NCBI RefSeq assembly: GCF_900105735.1
Contig: NZ_LT629793.1
Coordinates: forward strand, 3,720,001-3,784,000
Direction: 5' to 3'
Source: Pseudomonas yamanorum
GTDB lineage: Bacteria > Pseudomonadota > Gammaproteobacteria > Pseudomonadales > Pseudomonadaceae
DNA: 64,000 bases
Each line of letters begins with the position of its first letter. Position 1 is the first letter of the stretch. Positions 41,999 to 51,013 of this stretch are shown piece by piece. The notes below the pieces were generated by a model, which was not told where the DNA came from, did not search any database, and worked only from the letters and a program-made list of their open reading frames with translations. A program made the position numbers and the translations under genes.

Positions 41999-43366
41999 TT
42001 ACAGACGCAGCAGGGTCTTCCAGGCGCGATTCTGATACACCGCAATCGCCTGATGCATACGCGCATCCAGCGACTCATCGGTAATCGGCTGATTGGCCAG
42101 GTGCGCCAGCTTGTTCAACTCGCCATACAGACGGTCCAGCTCGGCGATATCCAGCACCTGGCGTGCATGGTGCAGCCAGGCCAGGATGCGTTCGATACGC
42201 GGCAGTTGCTCGGCCAGGTCTTCCGGCTGTTGCTGGTAGCGCGGCAGTTGCAGGGCGACGGCGTCGTCGGCCAGCAGGCGAGGTAGCCAGTTGGCGAGCT
42301 GTGCCGCGCCTTGGCGATTGCCACGCACGTTGCGATCCGCCGCCCAGGTACGAGCCAGCAGCCAGCGGGAAGTGGTCAGCGAGAACAGGCCCCAGCGCAC
42401 GTCTTCCAGTTCTTCGGCGAACTGTTCCGGCGCGGCCTTGCGGATGTCTTCATCGTCGTCACCGGCCTGAACCAGCGGACGCCAGTCTTCCAGCAAGGCG
42501 TCCAGTGCGGCGCGCAGTTCGCTGGTGGATTGGCGTGGCGCGGCCTGGCCGAGACTGCCGAGCAGGGCACGCAGTTCGCCGAGGTTTTCCACCCAGTCCT
42601 GCAGCAGACGCCAGTGGCCATTGAAACGGTATTGCTCGGCCAGGCGCTGGCTGCTGCCCAACAGGTGCCACATCACGGCGGCAAACGCGTCGTCCAGCGG
42701 CATTTCGGCGTGTAGTACTGGTGCCGGCAGGCTCAGGGAATAGCTGTTGGCGTCGAACAGGCGATAGCCACGCTCGGCCTTGCTGATATCACATGGCATC
42801 AGCGCCAGAGTCGCGGCCAGTTCAGCGGCCAGTTCCAGCAGGGCGGCCGGGTCGCCTTCGCGCAGTTCCAGTTCCAGCTCGCAGATTTCTTCTTTCTGCT
42901 TGCCGGCGACCACGTGGCCCAGGTCCAGGGCGGCTTCGATCACGACCTTGGCCTTGCCGCGGCCCCAGGCGATTTCGGCGCGTTCGCGAACGAAATCGGT
43001 GGTGAAGATGGGTTTGAGGGTCTTTTTGTCCAGCTCGGCCAGTTGCTCGGGCCAGCATTCGCCGTCGAGTTTCTTCACGTCGAGCTTGGCTTTGGCCAAG
43101 TCCCAGTTGTACTCATTGCGTTCCGACAAGCCGGCGACGCTCTGGCCACGGGTCTTGAGGGTCTGGATCACTTCGTCGCCGTCTTTGCGCAGGCGCAGGG
43201 CCACTTTGGCCTGGGCCAGGTCGCGTTCCGGGGTGTCGAAGTACTGGTTCATCAACTCACGGCGTTCCCAGCCACTTTTGTTGCGTTTTTTCAGTAACGG
43301 GTGCTCACGCAGCGCGGCGAGGGTTTCGCGGCTGACGCGGAGCTTGATTTCGGTTTCTTTCTGCAT
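41999..43366 (-). CDS. CYTH-CHAD protein (inorganic triphosphatase-like)
   Basis: This 455-residue protein has an N-terminal CYTH tunnel domain with the ExExK motif at E4-E6-K8 (KETEIKLRV) and basic/acidic strands YFDTPERDLAQAKVALRLRK and CELELELREGD, followed by a helical CHAD domain (about 220-450; MWHLLGSSQRLAEQYRFNGH, WLLARTWAADRNVRGN). E. coli YgiF of the same build hydrolyses inorganic triphosphate, and CHAD domains bind polyphosphate. The ATG at 43366 gives the ExExK motif its usual position. Confidence 0.9.
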   Translation of the reverse strand: MQKETEIKLRVSRETLAALREHPLLKKRNKSGWERRELMNQYFDTPERDLAQAKVALRLRKDGDEVIQTLKTRGQSVAGLSERNEYNWDLAKAKLDVKKLDGECWPEQLAELDKKTLKPIFTTDFVRERAEIAWGRGKAKVVIEAALDLGHVVAGKQKEEICELELELREGDPAALLELAAELAATLALMPCDISKAERGYRLFDANSYSLSLPAPVLHAEMPLDDAFAAVMWHLLGSSQRLAEQYRFNGHWRLLQDWVENLGELRALLGSLGQAAPRQSTSELRAALDALLEDWRPLVQAGDDDEDIRKAAPEQFAEELEDVRWGLFSLTTSRWLLARTWAADRNVRGNRQGAAQLANWLPRLLADDAVALQLPRYQQQPEDLAEQLPRIERILAWLHHARQVLDIAELDRLYGELNKLAHLANQPITDESLDARMHQAIAVYQNRAWKTLLRL

Positions 43367-43524
43367 GGCCGGAAAATCCAGGATCGGGAGCGCAGCCGGG
43401 GAAAAGAGTGGCTGCCAAGGTCGTGCAGTGTACAGGACTGAGCCCGGCAACGCGCCGCAACGGTTTATTGTGTCACTCAGATAGCTCTATGATGGGCTTC
43501 GTCCGGGAAGTTGAGAGACAGCGC

Positions 43525-44673
43525 ATGCCTTTACCGTCCATGAAAGAACAATTCGCCGCGCTGATTGCCGCGCCTTCGGTCAGTTGTACCCAGGCCTCTC
43601 TCGACCAATCCAACCGCCCGGTCATCGATTTGCTCGCCACCTGGCTGGGGGACCTGGGATTTGCCTGCGACATCCAGCAGGTCAGCCCCGGCAAATTCAA
43701 CTTGCTGGCCAGTTTCGGCAGCGGCCCTGGCGGCCTGGTGTTGGCGGGCCACAGTGACACCGTGCCGTACGACGGCGCCCTATGGCAGACCGATCCGCTC
43801 AAGTTGACGGAAGTCGACGGCCGCTGGGTAGGACTGGGCAGCTGTGACATGAAGGGCTTTTTCGCCCTGGTGATCGAAGCCGTCCAGCCTTTGCTCGACC
43901 AGCCTTTCAAGCAACCGCTGCTGATTCTTGCCACCTGCGATGAAGAAAGCTCCATGGCCGGCGCCCGGGCGCTGGCCGAGGCGGGCCGTCCTTTAGGCCG
44001 CGCGGCGGTGATCGGCGAGCCGACTGGCCTCAAACCGATCCGCCTGCACAAGGGCGTGATGATGGAGCGCATCGATATCCTCGGGCGCAGCGGCCATTCG
44101 TCCGATCCAAGCCTGGGCCACAGCGCCCTAGAAGCCATGCACGACGCCATTGGCGAACTGCGTGGCCTGCGCCTGGCCTGGCAGCGCGAATACCGCAATC
44201 CGCAATTCAGTGTGCCGCAGCCGACCATGAACTTCGGCTGCATCCACGGTGGCGACAACCCCAACCGCATCTGCGGCCAATGCTCCCTGGAATTCGATCT
44301 GCGGCCCTTGCCGGGCATGGATCCCCAGGTGCTGCGCGCCGCCATCCGGCAGAAGCTTGAACCCTTGGCCGAGCGCCATCAGGTGAAGATCGACTATGCG
44401 CCGCTGTTCCCCGAAGTGCCGCCGTTCGAGCAGGCCGAGGACGCGGAGTTGGTGCGGGTAGCTGAACGACTTACCGGTCATCGCGCCGAAGCAGTGGCGT
44501 TCGGCACCGAAGCGCCTTATCTTCAGCGCCTTGGTTGCGAGACCCTGGTGCTTGGCCCTGGCGATATCGCCTGCGCCCATCAGCCCGGCGAGTACCTTGA
44601 AATGTCACGCTTGACGCCTACAGTGCGTCTATTGCGGGAACTGATTCAACATTACTGCCTGACATCTGCATAA
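43525..44673 (+). CDS. argE: Acetylornithine deacetylase
   Basis: This 382-residue M20 metallohydrolase has zinc ligands H76 and D78 in LVLAGHSDTVPYDG, the bridging Asp in GLGSCDMKGFFALVIEAVQP, the catalytic Glu pair in LATCDEESSMAGARAL and a late His. It removes acetate from N-acetylornithine in arginine synthesis. The ATG at 43525 gives the usual N-terminus MPLPSMKEQFAALIAAPSVS. It lies 136 nt before argA, the first enzyme of the same pathway. Confidence 0.93.
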   Translation: MPLPSMKEQFAALIAAPSVSCTQASLDQSNRPVIDLLATWLGDLGFACDIQQVSPGKFNLLASFGSGPGGLVLAGHSDTVPYDGALWQTDPLKLTEVDGRWVGLGSCDMKGFFALVIEAVQPLLDQPFKQPLLILATCDEESSMAGARALAEAGRPLGRAAVIGEPTGLKPIRLHKGVMMERIDILGRSGHSSDPSLGHSALEAMHDAIGELRGLRLAWQREYRNPQFSVPQPTMNFGCIHGGDNPNRICGQCSLEFDLRPLPGMDPQVLRAAIRQKLEPLAERHQVKIDYAPLFPEVPPFEQAEDAELVRVAERLTGHRAEAVAFGTEAPYLQRLGCETLVLGPGDIACAHQPGEYLEMSRLTPTVRLLRELIQHYCLTSA

Positions 44674-44809
44674 ATTAACCCCTGCCTATCCGTACATAGA
44701 AGGAGAGCGAGCGTGTCGCCAAGCCTGTTCCGACGATAACCAACAGCCCGCTGTGCGTTTCCACGATTCATCCTTTATTTGGCTGCTTTTTATTACAGGC
44801 CCAGGTTTT

Positions 44810-46108
44810 ATGCCCGAATACGTCAATTGGCTTCGTCACGCTTCGCCTTACATCAATGCCCACCGGGATTGCACCTTTGTCGTCATGCTGCCGGGCGACG
44901 GTGTGGAGCACCCGAACTTCGGCAATATCGTCCACGACCTGGTGCTGCTCCACAGCCTGGGCGTGCGGCTGGTGCTGGTCCATGGGTCGCGCCCACAAAT
45001 TGAAACCCGCCTCGCCGCCCGCGGCCTGACTCCGGCTTACCACGAAGGCTTGCGCATCACCGATGCCGCGACCCTGGAGTGCGTGATCGACGCGGTCGGG
45101 CATCTGCGCATTGCTATCGAAGCGCGCTTGTCCATGGACATGGCGTCCTCGCCGATGCAGGGCTCGCGCCTGCGGGTGGCCAGCGGCAACCTGGTGACGG
45201 CGCGCCCGATCGGTGTGCTTGAAGGTGTCGACTATCACCATACCGGCGAAGTGCGCCGGGTCGACCGCAAGGGCATCAACCGCCTGCTGGACGAGCGTTC
45301 CATCGTATTGCTGTCGCCGCTGGGTTATTCGCCTACCGGTGAAATCTTCAACCTCGCCTGCGAAGACGTCGCCACTCGCGCCGCCATTGACCTGGGCGCG
45401 GACAAGTTGCTGCTGTTTGGCGCCGATCTTGGTTTGATCGATGAACATGGCCGGCTGGTGCGTGAACTGCGGCCGCAACAGGTGCCTGCGCACCTGCAAC
45501 GCCTGGGCAGTAATTACCAGGCCGAGCTGCTGGACGCGGCGGCTGAAGCTTGCCGTGGCGGCGTGGGCCGCAGCCATATTGTCAGTTATGCCGAAGATGG
45601 TGCCTTGCTGACCGAACTGTTCACCCGGGACGGCGGCGGTACGCTGGTGGCCCAGGAGCAGTTCGAACTGGTGCGCGAAGCGGCGATTGAAGACGTCGGC
45701 GGTTTGCTGGACCTGATCAGCCCGCTGGAAGAACAGGGGATTCTGGTGCGTCGTTCCCGTGAGGTGCTGGAGCGGGAAATCGAGCAGTTCAGCGTGGTGG
45801 AGCGTGAGGGCATGATCATCGCCTGCGCGGCGTTGTATCAGATCGCCGACTCGGACGCAGGGGAGCTGGCGTGCCTGGCAGTGAACCCGGAGTACCGTCA
45901 TGGCGGTCGCGGTGATGAACTGCTGGAACGCATCGAGACCCGTGCCCGGGCCCAGGGTTTGAAAACGTTGTTCGTGCTGACGACCCGCACCGCCCACTGG
46001 TTCCGCGAGCGTGGGTTTGTGCCGAGTACGGTGGATCGCCTGCCGTCGGCGCGGGCGTCGCTGTACAACTATCAGCGTAACTCGAAGATTTTCGAAAAGG
46101 CGTTGTAA
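44810..46108 (+). CDS. argA: N-acetylglutamate synthase
   Basis: This 432-residue enzyme has an N-terminal amino-acid kinase-like regulatory domain (about 1-290; VNWLRHASPYINAHRDCTFV, HGSRPQIETRL, VLLSPLGYSPTGEIFNLACE) that binds arginine as inhibitor, and a C-terminal GNAT acetyltransferase domain (about 300-432; LACLAVNPEYRHGGRGDELL). It makes N-acetylglutamate from acetyl-CoA and glutamate. The ATG at 44810 (MPEYVNWLRHASPYI) matches the family start. Confidence 0.96.
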   Translation: MPEYVNWLRHASPYINAHRDCTFVVMLPGDGVEHPNFGNIVHDLVLLHSLGVRLVLVHGSRPQIETRLAARGLTPAYHEGLRITDAATLECVIDAVGHLRIAIEARLSMDMASSPMQGSRLRVASGNLVTARPIGVLEGVDYHHTGEVRRVDRKGINRLLDERSIVLLSPLGYSPTGEIFNLACEDVATRAAIDLGADKLLLFGADLGLIDEHGRLVRELRPQQVPAHLQRLGSNYQAELLDAAAEACRGGVGRSHIVSYAEDGALLTELFTRDGGGTLVAQEQFELVREAAIEDVGGLLDLISPLEEQGILVRRSREVLEREIEQFSVVEREGMIIACAALYQIADSDAGELACLAVNPEYRHGGRGDELLERIETRARAQGLKTLFVLTTRTAHWFRERGFVPSTVDRLPSARASLYNYQRNSKIFEKAL

Positions 46109-46117
46109 GCGTGACTG

Positions 46118-46140
46118 GACGAGAGGGCAAACCTCTCGTC
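46118..46140 (+). terminator. Hairpin after argA
   Basis: GACGAGAGG and CCTCTCGTC are perfect 9-bp arms around GCAAA, 9 nt after the argA stop codon. The T-rich tail is poor (TGTCAGTT), so termination may be weak. Confidence 0.6.
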
Positions 46141-46747
46141 TGTCAGTTCTGCGTGTTTTTCAATCGCGACTATGCTGACCGGTCTTCCAGCCGGATTGTC
46201 GATTTGTCGATACGATCGACATTAAAGTGACATCATTTCTGCCGATACTCTGAAACATGCCGATACGGTAACCGTCATGATCGCCCGTTAGGGTGAGGTG
46301 GTTCGGTGAAATGACAAAAGAAAGTTTCATCGATACAAAAACTGTAACAAATTGACGAGACGATAGGCATTTGGCCATGATGGCGTCGCGTTTTTGATCG
46401 CGCATGACGTATGACCCGTCTGGGGAATACAAAACGATCTAAAAAAGCGTGGAGAAATACTCTTCAGGAATACCCCAATGGAGTTTTACCGCCTCTTCGG
46501 CTTGATAGCCCATGGACAGTCTTATTCCTGAATCGTATGAAAAAGGATGAAACAATTCTTTTTGGGTGTATGAAAAACTCATTACCCTGCAAGGACCAAA
46601 TCAACTGCGGTTAGACGAAGGTAGTAGACACACAAGGTTACGATTGACTTGTCAGTCACTATCTGGCGCTAATCGCGCATCTGTGGATCGAGGGCGTCAG
46701 ACCCGAGACCTAAGAAATACAAAAATTAGAAATGAGAGGAGCGGTAC
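46141..46747. other. 607-nt intergenic region before the porin gene
   Basis: No convincing gene is present; the short frames here lack typical Pseudomonas codon use and ribosome binding sites. The segment is more AT-rich than its surroundings. It contains repeated TCGA-based words (46190-46225; GTCGAT..ATCGAC) and a short dyad ACGGT-A-ACCGT near 46266. The last part holds a GAGAGGAGCGG ribosome binding site for the porin. It probably carries a long leader and promoter, or an unrecognised small RNA. Confidence 0.45.
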
Positions 46748-48091
46748 ATGAAGAAGTCGACATTGGCGTTGGCTGTGACCCTGGGTGCAATCGCCCAGCA
46801 AGCAGGCGCCGCAGGTTTCATCGAAGACAGCAAGGCAACACTGGGTCTGCGTAACTTCTACATCAACACGGATAACCGTGATGGTGCTCCAACAGCCAGC
46901 AGCCGCAGCAAAAACGCCGAATGGGGCCAAGGCTTCGATCTGCGTTTCATCTCGGGTTTCACCCAAGGTACTGTTCAGTTCGGTGTTGACGCTATTGGCC
47001 TGTACGGCCTGCGTCTGGACTCCAGCCGCGCGGATCACGGTAACTACAGCGGCACCGCTTCGGGCGGCACGGTGTTCCCGAGCGACGGCAATAAGGCAGT
47101 CAATGATTTCGCCAGCCTGGGTGTGACCGGCAAGGTCAAAATCTCCCAGACCGTGGCAAAATTGGGCACCCTGCAGCCAAACAACCCGGTGATCAAGACC
47201 AACGACGGTCGCCTGTTGCCTCAGACCTTCCAGGGCGGCGAGATCGTTTCTAACGAAATCAAAGACTTGACTCTGACTGCTGGTCAAATCGAGTCCGCCA
47301 AGGGCCGTAACTCCAGCAACAACGAAAACCTGTCGATTGCTGGCGCGAACAAAAGCTCCAACTATGACACCGGCAAATTCAGCAACAAGTTCTACTACGC
47401 CGGTGCTGACTACAAGATCACCAAGGATCTGACCGCTTCGTACTACTTTGGCGAGCTGAAAGACTTCTACTCCCAGAACTTCCTGGGTCTGGTACACAAC
47501 TGGGCAATCGGCCCGGGCGTGCTGAAAAGCGACCTGCGTTACTACCGCAGCCGCGATAACGGCGCGAATGCCAATACCGCTGGCTACTACACCTCGGGTT
47601 ACTACACCGACGGTGCCCGCCCTGCGACCAGCGGCAAGGTTGACAACGATCTGTACAGCTACCTGGCGCTGTACTCGGTTAACGGCCACACCTTCGGTGG
47701 CGGTTACCAGTACACCAAGGGCGACAGTGACTTCCCTTGGCTGAACCAAGGTGACGGTTCGTCGAACAGCACCACCACCGACATGCAGATCCAGAAGTTT
47801 GCCCGTGCTGGCGAACGTACCTGGCAAGCTCGTTACGCGTATGACTTCGCCAAAGTCGGCCTGCCAGGCCTGACCGCTGGTGTTGTCTACCTCAAGGGCA
47901 GCAACATCCAAACTACCGCCGGTGACAAAACCGAGTGGGAGCGCGACTTGACTCTGGCTTACGTTGTTCCAGAAGGCCCGCTGAAAAACCTCGGCGTTGC
48001 GTGGAAAAACGCAATGTGGCGTACCGATGTTGCGACTCGCGACCAGGACGAAAACCGCCTGATCGTCAGCTACTCGATCCCGCTGTTGTAA
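46748..48091 (+). CDS. Outer-membrane porin, OprD/OprE family
   Basis: This 447-residue protein has a signal peptide (MKKSTLALAVTLGAIAQQAG, cleavage near GA-AG) and the OprD family start GFIEDSKATLGLRNFYINTD, with WGQGFDLRFISGFTQGTVQF, then GVDAIGLYGLRLDSS. It ends in YSIPLL. The closest known type by overall features appears to be OprE; the family forms 18-stranded substrate-specific channels for amino acids and organic acids. It is monocistronic, with a terminator-like hairpin after the stop codon. Confidence 0.9.
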   Translation: MKKSTLALAVTLGAIAQQAGAAGFIEDSKATLGLRNFYINTDNRDGAPTASSRSKNAEWGQGFDLRFISGFTQGTVQFGVDAIGLYGLRLDSSRADHGNYSGTASGGTVFPSDGNKAVNDFASLGVTGKVKISQTVAKLGTLQPNNPVIKTNDGRLLPQTFQGGEIVSNEIKDLTLTAGQIESAKGRNSSNNENLSIAGANKSSNYDTGKFSNKFYYAGADYKITKDLTASYYFGELKDFYSQNFLGLVHNWAIGPGVLKSDLRYYRSRDNGANANTAGYYTSGYYTDGARPATSGKVDNDLYSYLALYSVNGHTFGGGYQYTKGDSDFPWLNQGDGSSNSTTTDMQIQKFARAGERTWQARYAYDFAKVGLPGLTAGVVYLKGSNIQTTAGDKTEWERDLTLAYVVPEGPLKNLGVAWKNAMWRTDVATRDQDENRLIVSYSIPLL

Positions 48092-48101
48092 GAGCGTAAA
48101 A

Positions 48102-48128
48102 CCTTGCCCGGCGCAACGCCGGGCAGGG
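48102..48128 (+). terminator. Hairpin after the porin gene
   Basis: CCTTGCCCGGCG pairs with CGCCGGGCAGGG around CAA, with one G-T pair. A modest T-rich sequence follows (TGCTTTACTTTT). Confidence 0.65.
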
Positions 48129-48296
48129 TGCTTTACTTTTCAAGTCGGGCTCAACCCCCGCAAGCCCGTCCTGAACCCCTCTTTGTACAGCGTCTCAAGG
48201 CCTTCTCGAACCTTGAAGTCGATGTTGATCCACGCCTGTCGCCAAGTCCAATGAACAGATTTTTAATATTCCTTTATCGTCTAGATAAATCGATAT

Positions 48297-48313
48297 TTAT
48301 TCTTTTTAAATAA
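48297..48313. promoter_or_regulatory. Putative sulfur-starvation element before lsfA
   Basis: TTATTCTTTTTAAATAA lies 52 nt before the lsfA ATG. The same TTATTCTTT..AAA word is found before ssuE and before the TonB-dependent receptor at 11551. CysB is the usual activator of these genes, but the assignment is inference. Confidence 0.45.
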
Positions 48314-48364
48314 TCCGCGACGCAGGCACAGTGGGCTCCATAAGCACTCATCAGGAGCCACACC

Positions 48365-49003
48365 ATGAGCCTCAGACTGGGCGACATCGCCCCCGACTTT
48401 GAACAGGATTCCAGCGCCGGCAAGATTCGCTTCCACGAGTGGCTGGGCGATAGCTGGGGCGTGCTGTTTTCCCACCCGGCGGACTTCACCCCGGTGTGCA
48501 CCACCGAGCTGGGTTTCACTGCCAAGCTCAAAGATGAATTCGCCAAGCGCGGCGTCAAGGCCATTGCCCTGTCGGTGGACCCGGTGGACTCCCACCACAA
48601 GTGGATCGAAGACATCAACGAAACCCAGAACACCATCGTCAACTTCCCGATCCTGGCCGACGCAGACCGCAAGGTCTCCGACCTGTACGACCTGATCCAC
48701 CCGAATGCCAGTGACACCCTCACCGTGCGTTCGCTGTTTGTGATCGATCCGAACAAAAAGATTCGCCTGACCATCACCTACCCGGCCAGCACCGGGCGCA
48801 ACTTCCACGAAATACTGCGGGTAATCGACTCGCTGCAACTGACCGATAACCACAAAGTCGCGACCCCGGCCAACTGGCAGGATGGTGATGAGGTGGTGAT
48901 CGTGCCGTCGCTGAAGGACGAGGAAGAGATCAAGAAACGCTTTCCGAAGGGTTACCGGGCGGTGAAGCCGTACCTGCGACTCACCCCCCAACCGAATCGT
49001 TAA
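48365..49003 (+). CDS. lsfA: 1-Cys peroxiredoxin LsfA (Prx6 type)
   Basis: This 212-residue thiol peroxidase has the peroxidatic cysteine C45 in HPADFTPVCTTELGF and no conserved resolving cysteine. The long C-terminal domain (about 165-212; VVIVPSLKDEEEIKKRFPKG) is typical of Prx6 proteins. In pseudomonads LsfA is induced by sulfate starvation and protects against peroxide. It precedes the ssu operon as in P. aeruginosa, with a REPIN and a terminator in between. Confidence 0.93.
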   Translation: MSLRLGDIAPDFEQDSSAGKIRFHEWLGDSWGVLFSHPADFTPVCTTELGFTAKLKDEFAKRGVKAIALSVDPVDSHHKWIEDINETQNTIVNFPILADADRKVSDLYDLIHPNASDTLTVRSLFVIDPNKKIRLTITYPASTGRNFHEILRVIDSLQLTDNHKVATPANWQDGDEVVIVPSLKDEEEIKKRFPKGYRAVKPYLRLTPQPNR

Positions 49004-49016
49004 GGCTGATATCGCC

Positions 49017-49080
49017 ATCGCGGGCAAGCCCGCTCCCACAGTTGACAGCATTCCCCTGTGGGAGCGGGCTTGCCCGCGAT
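49017..49080. repeat. REPIN, GTGGGAGCGGGCTTGC type
   Basis: Perfect 25-bp inverted arms (49017-49041 and 49056-49080), the second containing CTGTGGGAGCGGGCTTGCCC, are separated by only 14 nt. This is the tightest and most regular doublet in the window. It follows the lsfA stop codon by 13 nt. Confidence 0.88.
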
Positions 49081-49139
49081 AGCGGCCTGACAGCAACAGA
49101 GAGTTCAAGTTGTAAACCGTCTCACAAAGCAGGGGTTTT

Positions 49140-49165
49140 AAGGCCGTTTCGACGGCCTTTTTTTA
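49140..49165 (+). terminator. Intrinsic terminator downstream of lsfA
   Basis: AAGGCCGT and ACGGCCTT form an 8-bp stem with a TTCG tetraloop, followed by six T residues. It ends lsfA transcription before the ssu promoter region. Confidence 0.88.
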
Positions 49166-49194
49166 TGCCTGGAATTGAGTCGACGACATATGCA

Positions 49195-49206
49195 TTTAAA
49201 GAATAA
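49195..49206. promoter_or_regulatory. Putative sulfur-starvation element before ssuE
   Basis: TTTAAAGAATAA (TTATTCTTTAAA on the minus strand) is 113 nt before the ssuE ATG in a strongly AT-rich stretch (49180-49250). ATGCATT directly precedes it, a word also found 10 bp before the matching element of the TonB receptor. Confidence 0.45.
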
Positions 49207-49318
49207 ACAAATGAAAAAATAAGATTTATAGATATATAAATTGGCTGATATGGTCTGTCCCATCTTGGCGCCATCGCCACATAGCGAACCGCCGACACTT
49301 TCCAAAGGAATTGCCTAC

Positions 49319-49912
49319 ATGCTGGTCGTAACACTTGGTGGTAGCCCCAGCCAACGTTCCCGGTCCGGGGTCTTGCTGGATCACACCCGCAACTGGTTGC
49401 AGCAACAAGGCGTGGAAGTGGTGAGTTATCAGATACGGGACTTCCCGGCCGAAGACTTGCTGCACGCGCGGTTCGACAGCCCGAAAATCATCGACCTGCT
49501 GCAGCAAGTGGCAAACGCCGACGGCCTGGTGATCGCCACGCCGGTGTACAAGGCTTCGTTTTCCGGTGCGTTGAAAACCATCCTCGACCTGCTGCCCGAA
49601 CGCGCCCTGGCCCACAAAGTGGTATTGCCGATGGCCACCGGCGGCAGCATCGCCCACATGCTCGCGGTGGACTATGCCTTGAAGCCGGTGCTGTCGGCCC
49701 TGAAAGCCCAGGAATTGCTCCACGGGATTTTCGCCGAAGACAGCCAGATCGCTTATGGCGAAGGCAGTGCCCAGGCGCAACTGGTGCCGGTGCTGGAACA
49801 ACGTTTGAGCGAGGCACTGGAAACCTTCTACAGCGCCATGGCCCGCCGCCCGAAACCCCTTGATCCCAATGTGTTGAATGAACGTTTGTTGAGTGCTCGC
49901 TGGAGCATTTAA
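49319..49912 (+). CDS. ssuE: NAD(P)H-dependent FMN reductase of alkanesulfonate system
   Basis: This 197-residue flavodoxin-fold protein supplies FMNH2 to SsuD. The FMN phosphate loop is [13 protein letters not shown] at the N-terminus, and [20 protein letters not shown] contacts the flavin ring. The ATG at 49319 follows AAAGGAATTGCC. It is the first gene of the ssuEADCBF operon. Confidence 0.94.
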   Translation: MLVVTLGGSPSQRSRSGVLLDHTRNWLQQQGVEVVSYQIRDFPAEDLLHARFDSPKIIDLLQQVANADGLVIATPVYKASFSGALKTILDLLPERALAHKVVLPMATGGSIAHMLAVDYALKPVLSALKAQELLHGIFAEDSQIAYGEGSAQAQLVPVLEQRLSEALETFYSAMARRPKPLDPNVLNERLLSARWSI

Positions 49913-50019
49913 GCCTCACCCAGCTTTACCTGGATTCAACAAGTACTACTCACCTTACTCAGCCGCCAACGGCCAAGCAGGTGCAGCCAACCCCCTCATC
50001 GTATTTTGGAGAGAGCGCC

Positions 50020-50988
50020 ATGCGCACTGTCATCTTGCGTCGTGGTCTGGTCGCACTGTTTGCTGCGGCTGTGTCCTTCGGCGCCATTGTTCAAGCCCAG
50101 GCCGCCGAGACCCTGCGGATCGGCTATCAGAAATACGGCACCCTGGTGCTGCTCAAGGCCAAGGGCTCGCTGGAAAAGCGCCTGGCCGAGCAGGGCGTGC
50201 AAGTGCAGTGGACGGAGTTTCCCGGCGGCCCGCAGCTGCTGGAAGGACTGAACGTCGGTTCCATCGACTTCGGCGTGACGGGTGAAACGCCACCGGTGTT
50301 CGCCCAGGCCGCCGGTGCCGATCTGGTCTACGTCGCCTACGAACCACCAGCGCCGACCAGCGAAGCGATCCTCGTACCGAAAGACTCGCCGATCAAATCG
50401 GTGCAAGACCTCAAGGGCAAGAAAGTCGTCCTCAATAAAGGCTCCAACGTGCACTACCTGCTGGTACGTGCCCTGGAAGATGCCGGCCTGAAATACACCG
50501 ACGTGCAGACCGTATTCCTGCCGCCCGCCGATGCCCGCGCCGCGTTCGAGCGTGGCAGCGTCGATGCCTGGGTGATCTGGGACCCGTACCAGGCGGCCGC
50601 CGAGAAACAACTGCAAGCCCGCACCCTGCGTGACGGCACCGGCATCGCCGACAACCATCAGTTCTACCTGGCCACCAAGCCCTACGCCGAAAAACACCCT
50701 GAAGTGATCAAGGCATTGGTGGAAGAAGTGCGCGCCGTGGGCGAATGGTCCAAGGCCAACCCGGAGCAAGTCACCGAACAAGTTGCACCGCTGCTGGGCC
50801 TGCCGGCCGACATCACCCTGACCTCGGTAAAACGCCAGGGCTACGGCGCGCTGTTCCTGACCCCGGAAGTGGTCGCCGCGCAGCAGAAAATTGCCGACAG
50901 CTTCTACCAACTCAAATTGATCCCCAAACCCTTGAACATCAAGGACGTGATCTGGACGCCACCCGCCGCCGTTGCCAAAGCGCCGTAA
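50020..50988 (+). CDS. ssuA: Periplasmic sulfonate-binding protein
   Basis: This 322-residue protein has a signal peptide ([20 protein letters not shown], cleavage near AQA-AE) and the NMT1/SsuA fold ([60 protein letters not shown]). It captures aliphatic sulfonates for SsuBC. The ATG at 50020 follows GGAGAGAGCGCC. SsuD begins 25 nt downstream. Confidence 0.94.
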   Translation: MRTVILRRGLVALFAAAVSFGAIVQAQAAETLRIGYQKYGTLVLLKAKGSLEKRLAEQGVQVQWTEFPGGPQLLEGLNVGSIDFGVTGETPPVFAQAAGADLVYVAYEPPAPTSEAILVPKDSPIKSVQDLKGKKVVLNKGSNVHYLLVRALEDAGLKYTDVQTVFLPPADARAAFERGSVDAWVIWDPYQAAAEKQLQARTLRDGTGIADNHQFYLATKPYAEKHPEVIKALVEEVRAVGEWSKANPEQVTEQVAPLLGLPADITLTSVKRQGYGALFLTPEVVAAQQKIADSFYQLKLIPKPLNIKDVIWTPPAAVAKAP

Positions 50989-51013
50989 TCCGACTTCTTC
51001 AGGAGACAACTCC

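Noticed and set aside
46160..46432. A 90-codon frame on the minus strand upstream of the porin
   Set aside because: Untypical codon use, no good ribosome binding site, no motif; I could not support it as a gene.
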